From Armatimonadota bacterium (lineage in GTDB: Bacteria > Armatimonadota > Zipacnadia > Zipacnadales > FEN-943), in assembly GCA_029777735.1 (NCBI GenBank), contig JAKORR010000448.1, positions 1-6,762 of the forward strand: a DNA stretch of 6,762 nt. Reading direction: 5' to 3'. The translations under genes were made by a program, and so were the position numbers. Shown here one piece after another: positions 1 through 5,891 of this stretch (position 1 is its first letter; every line of letters begins with the position of its first letter). Under the pieces are notes generated by a model, which saw only the letters and a list, made by a program, of their open reading frames with translations, ran no database searches and had not been told where the DNA came from.

Positions 1-648
1 GAACAGTACGCATTGGGTGTCTGGGATGTCCAAACCCTCTACGTCGGCCATGGTACGAAGGGCATACCGCGCCTCTACCTCGACGATTTCGTCCTGCATC
101 ATGTAGCGTATCAAGTCCACTTGGTGGGTGGTTTGCTCAACAAGCTGCCCGCCAGATTGGTCCATTTTGCGCCACCATGGGGCGCTGGGCAGACCACCCC
201 AGCGGCGTGTAGCCACCATGGCCACAGTCTTGCCCACCAAGAAGTCCCGGGCGCGCCGCGTGCTGTCGAGCAGGCGGAGCTGGTAGCCGACGCAGGAGAC
301 TACGCCAGCGTCATCGATGGCCTTGGCGATCTCGCGCCCGAGGTCCAAGTCCAACACTACAGGCTTCTCCACGAACAGGTGGAGACCCGCGCGGGCGGCC
401 AGCAGCTCCGCGTCACTGTGCGCGAAGGGCGGTACAGAGACGTAAAGGGCGTGCATCTCCTGCTCATCCAGCATGCGGTGATAGTCTGTGTAGGCCCTGG
501 CCTGGTACTGAGCCGCGGACTCCTGTGCCCGCGCTTCATCCAGGTCGCAGATGGCGACTAGCTCCACACCGTCGATGGCCGCCAGACGCGCCATATGTCC
601 TCTGGCGTTCCCACCGGCGCCCACGAATCCGATCTTCACGGCACTCAT
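1..648 (-). CDS. Gfo/Idh/MocA-family NAD(P)-dependent oxidoreductase, N-terminal part (C-terminus off the left edge)
   Basis: The gene starts at the ATG whose complement is 646-648 and stays open for 216 codons to base 1, so the C-terminal part is outside the window (family members are usually 330-400 residues). The start follows a good Shine-Dalgarno GGGAGG (minus strand, 658-663) with 9 nt spacing. The protein opens with a Rossmann fold, KIGFVGAGGNARGHM (residues 5-19), and an acidic residue in CDL near 34-36 ends beta-2. Family landmarks follow: EKP at 94-96 (the Lys normally near the substrate and nicotinamide), GYQLR at 121-125, and GGQLVEQTTHQVD at 166-178, where His175 fits the conserved catalytic-site histidine. 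The family oxidises or reduces sugars, inositols and related compounds; the substrate cannot be read from this fragment. It is divergent from the lipid cluster and probably functionally unrelated to it. The family call is secure, the function is open. Confidence 0.93.
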   Translation of the reverse strand, partial: MSAVKIGFVGAGGNARGHMARLAAIDGVELVAICDLDEARAQESAAQYQARAYTDYHRMLDEQEMHALYVSVPPFAHSDAELLAARAGLHLFVEKPVVLDLDLGREIAKAIDDAGVVSCVGYQLRLLDSTRRARDFLVGKTVAMVATRRWGGLPSAPWWRKMDQSGGQLVEQTTHQVDLIRYMMQDEIVEVEARYALRTMADVEGLDIPDTQCVLF

Positions 649-657
649 TGGCCCTAG

Positions 658-663
658 CCTCCC
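658..663 (-). promoter_or_regulatory. Shine-Dalgarno site of the oxidoreductase
   Basis: The minus strand reads GGGAGG here, 9 nt before the ATG at 648. It fixes that start codon and supports the reverse-strand gene over the overlapping plus-strand open frames. Confidence 0.75.
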
Positions 664-804
664 TATTATCAGCAGCACGTCCGTCTTAGGCCGGACGGCC
701 CTCGTTGGTCTGCCCCATGCAGTTCAACACAAAGCAGCGGAATCCTCTTTCCAAAGGACCCTGAGAGCCGCGGCGTGGTGGCACTGGAGCATGGTCCTTC
801 TTTC

Positions 805-834
805 TTGACTGCGCGGCGGTCTAGACAATATAAT
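805..834 (+). promoter_or_regulatory. Sigma-70-type promoter for the DUF177-rpmF-plsX-fabH cluster
   Basis: The -35 box TTGACT (805-810) and the -10 box TATAAT (829-834) differ from consensus at a single base and are 18 bp apart. Transcription would begin near 841, leaving a leader of about 40 nt before the DUF177 start at 880. The A+T-rich -10 stands out in otherwise G+C-rich surroundings. The location also shows that the in-frame ATG at 775, upstream of the promoter, is not the start of the DUF177 gene. Confidence 0.8.
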
Positions 835-879
835 CAAGCGGTTTCGGAGTCGTCGCAGACGCGGCGGCTGGTATGTATC

Positions 880-1395
880 ATGTTGTATACTGGACTCAAC
901 TCACTGCGTAAGGGCAGAACACTCAGGTGCGTGTTGGACACACCGTGTCCTGAGGGGACTGGGGAAACCTTCGCGAGCAACGTGGAGGGAGAGATAGCCC
1001 TGGTCCCGGCTGGGCGCACGATAATGGCTCAGGGGGAAGTGAGGGTTACGGTGCGGCTGGAGTGTGCCCGCTGCCTGGCGTTCCACGACACAGAGCTGCA
1101 GATAACTGTGGAGCGTGAGTGTAGCCTGGAGCAGATAGACGACCCCGAGGCTTACTCGGAGAGTGGGGATGACCTTCCCCCGATCCCAATCCTCAGCGGG
1201 GACGAGATTGACCTGAGTGAACTGGTGCGACAACTGGTCATCATCAGCCTGCCGCCACGCAGCCTCTGCAGGCCGGATTGCAGGGGCCTATGTCCACAGT
1301 GCGGCGCTGATCTGAACGAGGGGCCCTGCAAGTGCGAGGCCGAAGAGGTAGACCCAAGGTTGGCGCCTCTGAAGGCCCTGCTGGAGGACCGCTAA
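880..1395 (+). CDS. DUF177 (YceD-like) cysteine-rich protein
   Basis: This 171-residue protein matches the DUF177/YceD family in length, architecture and position upstream of rpmF. Family work in plants and bacteria links it to accumulation of 23S rRNA; its biochemical activity is not established. Visible features are the central VRLECARCL (Cys62 and Cys65), an acidic linker around 85-100, the segment DEIDLSELVRQLVIISLP (108-125), and a C-terminal cysteine cluster LCRPDCRGLCPQCGADLN with Cys at 130, 134, 138, 141, 150 and 152, which looks metal-binding. I chose ATG 880 because it lies about 40 nt after the predicted transcription start and gives the usual N-terminus. It lacks a clear Shine-Dalgarno, only a weak GGCGGCTGG upstream. 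The frame extends back to an ATG at 775, but that would precede the promoter. It is likely the first gene of the operon, 44 bp before rpmF. Confidence 0.88.
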   Translation: MLYTGLNSLRKGRTLRCVLDTPCPEGTGETFASNVEGEIALVPAGRTIMAQGEVRVTVRLECARCLAFHDTELQITVERECSLEQIDDPEAYSESGDDLPPIPILSGDEIDLSELVRQLVIISLPPRSLCRPDCRGLCPQCGADLNEGPCKCEAEEVDPRLAPLKALLEDR

Positions 1396-1439
1396 TACTG
1401 CTGATAGCGTGGGCTCTTTCCCTTAGGGGGTAGTAGATA

Positions 1440-1634
1440 ATGGCTCTCCCAAAGCGAAGGCATTCGCGTGCCCGAGTGGGCAACAGGCGATCTCACTACA
1501 AGGCACGCCAGTTGGTAGTGGGCAGGTGCCCGCAGTGTAAGGCCGCCGTGATATCTCACCATGCCTGCCCCAAGTGCGGATATTACAAGGGCAGCAAGGT
1601 AGACCACACGGTCAAGGAAAAGAAAAAAGATTGA
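1440..1634 (+). CDS. rpmF: 50S ribosomal protein L32 (bL32), zinc-ribbon form
   Basis: The 64-residue basic protein begins MALPKRRHSRARVGNRRSH, the typical L32 start, with the KRRxSxxR signature that contacts 23S rRNA. It carries a complete zinc ribbon: CPQC at residues 30-33 and CPKC at 43-46, followed by GYYKG. This is the zinc-binding (C+) version; some bacteria also keep a cysteine-free paralogue for zinc starvation, and none is in this window. The lysine-rich tail (KEKKKD) is about ten residues longer than the shortest family members. A G-run at 1426-1430 lies 9 nt before the ATG and serves as the ribosome binding site. The gene sits 44 bp after DUF177 and 28 bp before plsX, the conserved order, so it is probably co-transcribed from the promoter at 805-834. 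Confidence 0.97.
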   Translation: MALPKRRHSRARVGNRRSHYKARQLVVGRCPQCKAAVISHHACPKCGYYKGSKVDHTVKEKKKD

Positions 1635-1662
1635 GAGATTCTGGTATATCCGAGGCTAAAAC

Positions 1663-2670
1663 ATGGTAATTGCCATTGACGCCATGGGCGGTGATTCAGC
1701 GCCCGAGGAGATTGTCAAGGGCGTGGTACAGGCGGCGCAAGAGACCGATGGGCGTCTGGCCCTGGTCGGGAACGCGGCAAGACTGGAAGCTCTTCTCACC
1801 CCTGAGGAGCAGGCACTGGTTAACATTGTGTCGGCCGAGTCTGTCGTCGGCATGGATGAGCCGCCAGCCCGCGCCCTGCGAGGTAAACGCGACAGCTCAC
1901 TGGCGGTGGCAGTTGACATGGTGCGCCGTGGCGATGCCCATGCTGTAGTTTCAGCGGGCAACAGCGGTGCCTTCATGGCGATGGCGCTGACGTCCTTGGG
2001 GCGGGTCTCTGGTGTGGACCGACCAGCCATAGCGATACCAGTGCCGACGCCAGCTGGGGAGCGGATCCTGCTGGACGCCGGGGCCAACGTGGACTGCCAC
2101 CCTGAGCACCTTCTGCAGTTCGCGATACTTGGGAGCGTGTACTGCGAACGTGCCCTAGCCGTGGAGAGTCCTAGGATCGGCCTGCTGAGCATAGGTACCG
2201 AGCAGAGCAAGGGCAACGAGCTCACACGGGCAGCCAATGCCCTGCTTCGTGAGGCGCCGGTGAATTATGTAGGCTACGTTGAGGGCAATGATATCTTTAC
2301 CGGCAGGGCGGACGTGATCGTCTGCGACGGGTTCGTCGGCAACGTCTTACTCAAGACCGGTGAGGGGCTATCACAGGCGATCCTGGGCGGACTTCGCCAG
2401 ATGGTCAGAGGCAGCTTCCTGGCGAAGGTGGGCCTTCTGCTGATGTATCCAGCCCTTCGGCATATGAAGCAGCGATACGACTACGCCTCCTACGGCGGGG
2501 CTTTGCTGTTGGGAATCAAAGGTATTTGCGTCGTGTGCCACGGGCGCAGCGACGCCCGGGCGATACGAAACGCCGTCAAGGTGGCAGAAAGAGCGGTCCA
2601 AGGACGGATAGTCGAGGCAATGGCGAACGCCTGCGAGGGTCTAGAAAGCTCGGCTTTCCAACAAGCCTAG
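1663..2670 (+). CDS. plsX: Phosphate acyltransferase PlsX (acyl-ACP:phosphate transacylase)
   Basis: PlsX converts acyl-ACP and inorganic phosphate to acyl-phosphate, the donor used by PlsY to make lysophosphatidic acid; it is a peripheral membrane enzyme. The 335-residue length is normal. Conserved blocks appear in order: AIDAMGGDSAP (4-14), VSAGNSGAFMA (96-106), LLDAGANVDCHPEHL (136-150), GLLSIGTEQSKGNELT (173-188), EGNDIF plus CDGFVGNVLLKTGEG (207-235) and YGGALLLGIKGICVVCHGRSD (277-297). The segment at roughly 250-272 (hydrophobic with basic residues) corresponds to the helical part linked to membrane contact in the family; that assignment is inference. GAGG at 1652-1655 lies 7 nt before the ATG. 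The gene follows rpmF and precedes fabH as in many bacteria. Its last codons and stop form two consecutive hairpins (2644-2658, 2668-2683). No key segment looks missing. Confidence 0.97.
   Translation: MVIAIDAMGGDSAPEEIVKGVVQAAQETDGRLALVGNAARLEALLTPEEQALVNIVSAESVVGMDEPPARALRGKRDSSLAVAVDMVRRGDAHAVVSAGNSGAFMAMALTSLGRVSGVDRPAIAIPVPTPAGERILLDAGANVDCHPEHLLQFAILGSVYCERALAVESPRIGLLSIGTEQSKGNELTRAANALLREAPVNYVGYVEGNDIFTGRADVIVCDGFVGNVLLKTGEGLSQAILGGLRQMVRGSFLAKVGLLLMYPALRHMKQRYDYASYGGALLLGIKGICVVCHGRSDARAIRNAVKVAERAVQGRIVEAMANACEGLESSAFQQA
2644..2658 (+). repeat. Small hairpin in the 3' end of plsX
   Basis: GAAAGC (2644-2649) and GCTTTC (2653-2658) form a perfect 6-bp stem with a 3-base loop, TCG. 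It lies inside the last codons of plsX, just ahead of a second hairpin over the stop codon. Confidence 0.55.
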
Positions 2671-2683
2671 CGCCTCGGCGCTA
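2668..2683 (+). repeat. Hairpin over the plsX stop codon, followed by a C-run
   Basis: TAGCGC (2668-2673) and GCGCTA (2678-2683) form a perfect 6-bp stem with the tetraloop CTCG; the first three bases are the plsX stop codon. Eight consecutive C follow (2684-2691) and there is no T-tract, so it is not a standard intrinsic terminator. It could protect or process the mRNA, or be part of a Rho-dependent end; neither can be shown from sequence. Confidence 0.55.
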
Positions 2684-2724
2684 CCCCCCCCGAGTCGTGG
2701 ATTGCTTCACATTACATAACCCGT

Positions 2725-2728
2725 GGAG
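2725..2728 (+). promoter_or_regulatory. Ribosome binding site that decides the fabH start
   Basis: GGAG lies 8 nt before ATG 2737 and only 5 nt before the adjoining in-frame GTG at 2734. The better spacing favours the ATG. Confidence 0.6.
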
Positions 2729-2736
2729 AAACCGTG

Positions 2737-3762
2737 ATGTCGTTGCGCGGAGCAGCAATCTTGGGCGTTGGCAGCTACCTACCCGAGCACGTGCTGACCA
2801 ACGCCGATTTGGAACAAATGGTAGACACCACCGACGAGTGGATCGTGAGTCACACAGGGATCCGCGAGCGACGGGTAATGACTGACGACCAGGCCACGTC
2901 AGATCTGGCCTACGAAGCTGCCACACGGGCCATCAAGGACGCGGGCCTAAGCCACGAGGAAATCGACTTCATCATTGTCTCGACCTTCACCGGCGATTAC
3001 CTGCTGCCTGCTACCGCCAACCTGCTGCAGGCGCGGCTGGGATGCGGGGAGGCCAGTGGCTTCGACCTATTAAGCGGCTGCACGGGCTTTGTCCTGGGCC
3101 TCGTCACCGGGTCGTCCCTCGTTCAGTCGGGTATCTTTGATCATGTTCTGGTCGTGGCCGCTGAGTCTCTCACCCGCGTGACCAACTGGGACGACCGTTC
3201 GACCTGCGTGCTTTTCGGCGACGGTGCTGGGGCTGTGGTGCTGGGGCCGACTAAGGAGGGACACGGATTCCTGGGCGCTGAGACCATAGGCCAGGGAGAA
3301 TGGGCGCACCTGCTGATGATCCCGGCGGGTGGCAGTCGCAAACCGTTAGACGAGGAGGCCCTGAGAGCCCACGAAGACAAGCTCTCCATGGCCGGACACG
3401 ATGTGTATAAGCTGTCGGTGCGCGGTGTGCCCCTGGTGTGCGAACGCACCATTGCCAAGGCAGGCCTGACCGCCCACGAGGTGGAGTGGGTCATCATGCA
3501 CCAGGCTAACAAGCGGATCATGGACGCAGCGGCCAAGCGCTTCGGTTGGTCGCCGGACCATGTGCCCGTGACCATAGACAAGTACGGCAATATCTCCGCA
3601 GCCTCGATGCCTGTGACCCTCGACGATGTGTACCGTCAGGGCAAGATCTTGCCCGGCGAGCACGTGCTCTTCATCGGTTTTGGGGCAGGATTTGCCCTCG
3701 GTGGGGCTCTGTTCGAGTGGACAAAGCCCGCACCCGCCCAGTGTGATGGCCACGCACTATAG
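2737..3762 (+). CDS. fabH: Beta-ketoacyl-ACP synthase III (KAS III)
   Basis: FabH condenses an acyl-CoA primer (acetyl-CoA or a branched acyl-CoA) with malonyl-ACP to begin fatty acid synthesis in the cytosol. From ATG 2737 the protein has 341 residues, slightly longer than the usual 310-335, mostly through a proline-containing C-terminal tail after FEWTK (326-330). The thiolase-fold catalytic triad is present: Cys115 in SGCTGF, His255 in MHQANKRI and Asn285 in YGNISAAS. Other landmarks are the N-terminal GVGSYLPEHVLTN (10-22), TTDEWIVSHTGIRERR (31-46), FGDGAGAVVL (160-169) and the terminal GFGAGFALGGAL (314-325). The active-site cysteine context is GCTGF where E. coli-type enzymes have ACAGF; this is conservative, and activity is expected. 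The primer preference cannot be read from sequence. It lies 66 bp after plsX and 75 bp before the acyl-CoA dehydrogenase; no fabD, fabG or acpP follows. Confidence 0.95.
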   Translation: MSLRGAAILGVGSYLPEHVLTNADLEQMVDTTDEWIVSHTGIRERRVMTDDQATSDLAYEAATRAIKDAGLSHEEIDFIIVSTFTGDYLLPATANLLQARLGCGEASGFDLLSGCTGFVLGLVTGSSLVQSGIFDHVLVVAAESLTRVTNWDDRSTCVLFGDGAGAVVLGPTKEGHGFLGAETIGQGEWAHLLMIPAGGSRKPLDEEALRAHEDKLSMAGHDVYKLSVRGVPLVCERTIAKAGLTAHEVEWVIMHQANKRIMDAAAKRFGWSPDHVPVTIDKYGNISAASMPVTLDDVYRQGKILPGEHVLFIGFGAGFALGGALFEWTKPAPAQCDGHAL

Positions 3763-3778
3763 CCTGGGCTTCGTAGTG

Positions 3779-3797
3779 CGCTCACCGGCAGTGAGCG
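3779..3797 (+). repeat. Hairpin between fabH and the acyl-CoA dehydrogenase gene
   Basis: CGCTCAC (3779-3785) and GTGAGCG (3791-3797) are perfect inverted repeats around the 5-base loop CGGCA, 17 nt after the fabH stop. No T-run follows, so a simple terminator is unlikely. It may be an mRNA processing or stability element, or a small dyad operator for the downstream catabolic-type genes. Confidence 0.5.
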
Positions 3798-3837
3798 GAC
3801 GGCGTGCATCGGAGTTCGGGCGCCCGGAGGGACCAAC

Positions 3838-4992
3838 ATGGATTTTGCTCTTCCCCAGGAGAACGAAGAGATTTATGCCGAAGTAAGGCACTTTTGTGAC
3901 GAAGAACTGCGCCCCAAGGCCGACGAGATTGCAGCTAAGGGTGAGTTCCCATGGGACAATGTCCGGGCCATGGCTGAGATGGACCTGTGGGGCATTCCCG
4001 TGCCCGAGGAATACGGTGGAGCGGGTCTCACCTGGCTGGACTGGGCCATCATCGGCGAGATGATCTCCAACGCTTGCACATCCACGGGGGCCATCTTCGC
4101 CGCCCACTACCTGTGTGAGTATCCTCTGCTGGCCTTCGGCACCGAGGAGCAGAAGGAAAAGTATCTGACGCCACTGGCCCGAGGTGAAAAGATCGGCGCC
4201 TTCATCCTTACCGAGCCGGGAGCCGGTTCTGATGCCGGCAGCGTCAAGACGCGAGCAGAGCGTGACGGAGAAGTGTATCGGCTCAACGGCACCAAGGTTT
4301 TCTGCAGCAACGGTGGCGAGGCGGAGGTCTTTATCGTTATTACTAACCTCGAACCCGACCGAGGCGCCCGGGGCTTGACGGCCTTCATTGTTGAAAAGGG
4401 CACGCCGGGCTTCAGGCTGGGCAAGGAAGACAAGAAAATGGCCTTCGGGGCGCTGTCGAATCCCGAGCTCATCTTTGAGGACGCCCAGGTGTCGGCGGAG
4501 AACCTGCTGTATCGCGAACGCGGCGGCTTCCGCGTGGCCATGGAGACGCTGTCGGTGGGCCGCATCGGCATGGCCGTCGGCGCTGTCGGGCTTGCCCAGG
4601 CGGCGTTAGACACAGCCGTGAAGTACGCACTCGAGCGCGAGCAATTCGGCCAGCCCATCGCGGAATTCCAGGCGATTCAGTTCATGTTGGCGGACATGGC
4701 CACCGAGATTGAGGCTGCGAGGCTTCTTGCCCATAAGGCCGCGTGGCTGAAGGACCGGGGAGAGGACTATGACAAGCTGGCCGCGATGGCGAAGGTCTAC
4801 TCCTCGGAAGTCGCCAGTCGGGCCGCCTCGAAGGCGGTGCAGATTCACGGCGGATACGGGTACACGGTGGAGTACCCGGTGGAGCGATACTACCGCGAGG
4901 CCAAGCTGTTCGAGATCGTCGAGGGCACATCCGAGGTGCAGCGAATGGTCGTAGCAAACCGGGTGCTGAAGGAGTCGCGGCGGGGCAGATAA
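3838..4992 (+). CDS. Acyl-CoA dehydrogenase (FAD-dependent, short/medium-chain or butyryl-CoA type)
   Basis: The enzyme introduces the alpha,beta double bond into acyl-CoA and passes the electrons to an electron transfer flavoprotein, which is encoded just downstream. The 384-residue length is standard. The N-terminal helical domain covers about 1-120, the beta domain about 121-230 with the FAD/substrate signature AFILTEPGAGSDA (121-133), and the C-terminal helical domain the rest. The second family signature, QIHGGYGYTVE through REAK (335-355), fits PROSITE PS00073 at each position. EGTSEVQR (362-369) supplies Glu362 at the position of the catalytic base of short- and medium-chain enzymes; isovaleryl-type enzymes carry it elsewhere. 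Chain length and direction (oxidation or reduction) cannot be settled. The start has a strong GGAGG (3826-3830) with 7 nt spacing. It sits 75 bp after fabH and 116 bp before etfB. Confidence 0.95.
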   Translation: MDFALPQENEEIYAEVRHFCDEELRPKADEIAAKGEFPWDNVRAMAEMDLWGIPVPEEYGGAGLTWLDWAIIGEMISNACTSTGAIFAAHYLCEYPLLAFGTEEQKEKYLTPLARGEKIGAFILTEPGAGSDAGSVKTRAERDGEVYRLNGTKVFCSNGGEAEVFIVITNLEPDRGARGLTAFIVEKGTPGFRLGKEDKKMAFGALSNPELIFEDAQVSAENLLYRERGGFRVAMETLSVGRIGMAVGAVGLAQAALDTAVKYALEREQFGQPIAEFQAIQFMLADMATEIEAARLLAHKAAWLKDRGEDYDKLAAMAKVYSSEVASRAASKAVQIHGGYGYTVEYPVERYYREAKLFEIVEGTSEVQRMVVANRVLKESRRGR

Positions 4993-5108
4993 GCACAGCG
5001 CGAGAGCGTGGAGGTATGAGGAGGCGCCGAGGCAGGTGTGTCGCCTGCAGGTGTAAGTTTCTGGAATCGCTTCGGCCTTGAGGATTTCTGGAACCAAGGT
5101 GTGCATCC
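4993..5108 (+). other. Intergenic gap before etfB with small direct and inverted repeats
   Basis: This is the longest gap inside the plus-strand gene series. It contains a 9-base direct repeat TTTCTGGAA (5058-5066 and 5085-5093, 27 bp apart), an 8-base direct repeat GCAGGTGT (5032-5039 and 5047-5054, 15 bp apart), and an inverted repeat CCTTG (5076-5080) / CAAGG (5095-5099) whose right arm covers the etfB ribosome binding sequence AAGGTG (5096-5101). No clear sigma-70 promoter or T-tract terminator is visible. Whether these repeats regulate etfBA is not known. Confidence 0.45.
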
Positions 5109-5891
5109 ATGAAAGTTGTCGTTTGCGTCAAACAGGTTCCCGACGCCGACGAGGTAAGGATTGACCCGGAGCGCAAAACCCTCATTCGTGAGGGGGTTCC
5201 CCTGATACTCAACCCCTTGGATGAGCATGCACTGGAGGCAGCGCTGCGGCTCAAGGACAGCCTAGGCGTGTATGTAGTTGCCCTGTCCATGGGGCCGCCA
5301 TCGGCCGAGCAGGTGCTGCGTCACGCGATAGGCATGGGCTGCGATGAGGCGGTACTACTGTGTGACCGGGCACTCGGCGGCAGTGACACTTGGAGCACGG
5401 CTCTGGCTCTGGCCTCCGCAGTGCGCAGAGTGGGCGACGTAGACCTGGTGATCTGTGGCGACCACTCCTTGGATGGTGATACGGGCCAGGTAGGGCCGGA
5501 GATGGCGGAGCTGTTGGGTATCCACCAGGCTACCTATGCTATCGGCCTCGCGGTCGAGGGAAGGTGCCTGCGAGTCCGCCGACTGCTAACGGGAGCTGTG
5601 GAGACGGTGGAGGTGCCCCTCCCGGCGTTGGTCACCGTGCTGAAGGACATTGGCAAGCCTCGACGGCCGGGCCTGCGCGGGATGAAGGCCGCCAGACAGG
5701 CCACTATTCCGTCCTGGGGACTAGCGGAGTTGGGGCTGAGGGAGGAGGAGGTAGGCTTGTATGGCTCGCCCACCAGGGTTGTGGACCTGCGCACCCCTCC
5801 CGCACGGGCAGGGACACAAAAGTTCCACTTGGATGCCGAGGATGCGGCCGCCAAGATTGCCGAGTTGCTGATTCAGGAGAGTGTGGGTTAG
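5109..5891 (+). CDS. etfB: Electron transfer flavoprotein, beta subunit (FixA/clostridial-type)
   Basis: EtfB pairs with EtfA to carry electrons between acyl-CoA dehydrogenases and other redox partners. The 260-residue protein has the family N-terminus KVVVCVKQVPDADEVRID (2-19), then IREGVPLILNPLDEHALEAA (26-45), a long stretch of the adenine-nucleotide alpha-hydrolase-like fold, and LVICGDHSLDGDTGQVGPE (113-131). The DGDTxQVGP motif (122-130) and the N-terminal TLIREGVP are typical of the FixA and clostridial ETFs, which include electron-bifurcating forms with a second FAD in the beta subunit; mitochondrial-type EtfB has DDDxNQT at this place. So a second flavin in place of AMP is plausible here, but that is inference. 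AAGGTG (5096-5101) lies 7 nt before the ATG. The stop codon TAG directly abuts the etfA ATG, indicating translational coupling. Confidence 0.94.
   Translation: MKVVVCVKQVPDADEVRIDPERKTLIREGVPLILNPLDEHALEAALRLKDSLGVYVVALSMGPPSAEQVLRHAIGMGCDEAVLLCDRALGGSDTWSTALALASAVRRVGDVDLVICGDHSLDGDTGQVGPEMAELLGIHQATYAIGLAVEGRCLRVRRLLTGAVETVEVPLPALVTVLKDIGKPRRPGLRGMKAARQATIPSWGLAELGLREEEVGLYGSPTRVVDLRTPPARAGTQKFHLDAEDAAAKIAELLIQESVG

Larger units (their letters stand above)
649..879. other. Divergent intergenic region between the oxidoreductase and the DUF177-rpmF-plsX-fabH cluster
   Basis: These 231 bp separate two genes pointing away from each other. I find no convincing gene here; the plus-strand open frames that cross it have no family features. 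It contains the minus-strand Shine-Dalgarno at 658-663, an imperfect inverted repeat at 679-698 that can pair in two registers (GTCCG/CGGAC or CCGTC/GACGG), a strong rightward sigma-70 promoter at 805-834, and three copies of the 7-mer CGCGGCG at 769-775, 812-818 and 860-866. No promoter for the leftward gene could be recognised with confidence. Confidence 0.7.

Noticed and set aside
13..561. 182-codon plus-strand open frame
   Set aside because: It is antisense to the oxidoreductase, whose protein has a full Rossmann motif, EKP and a GGxxxEQxxHxxD segment. The plus-strand translation shows no family feature and has no ribosome binding site.
679..698. Inverted repeat in the divergent region as a terminator
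   Set aside because: It has short 5-bp stems in two competing registers, no T-tract, and no gene ends near it; it is kept only as part of the intergenic description.
775..879. N-terminal extension of the DUF177 frame from ATG 775
   Set aside because: The extension would begin upstream of the predicted promoter and adds 35 residues with no family likeness; ATG 880 gives the normal length.
886..891. TATACT as a second -10 box
   Set aside because: It lies within the first codons of the DUF177 gene, has no -35 match at suitable distance and no extended -10 TG.
1656..2237. 193-codon minus-strand open frame
   Set aside because: It lies opposite plsX, is Ser/Ala/Arg-rich with no domain-like pattern, and is a composition effect of G+C-rich coding DNA.
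4107..4658. 183-codon minus-strand open frame
   Set aside because: It is antisense to the acyl-CoA dehydrogenase, whose two family signatures and catalytic Glu are intact; the reverse translation is Ser/Pro/Arg-rich noise.
5016..5081. 21-codon open frame between the acyl-CoA dehydrogenase and etfB genes, with GGAGG before its ATG
   Set aside because: The GGAGG (5010-5014) is only 1 nt from the ATG, too close for initiation, and the Arg/Cys-rich product has no recognisable feature. A leader peptide is possible but not supported.
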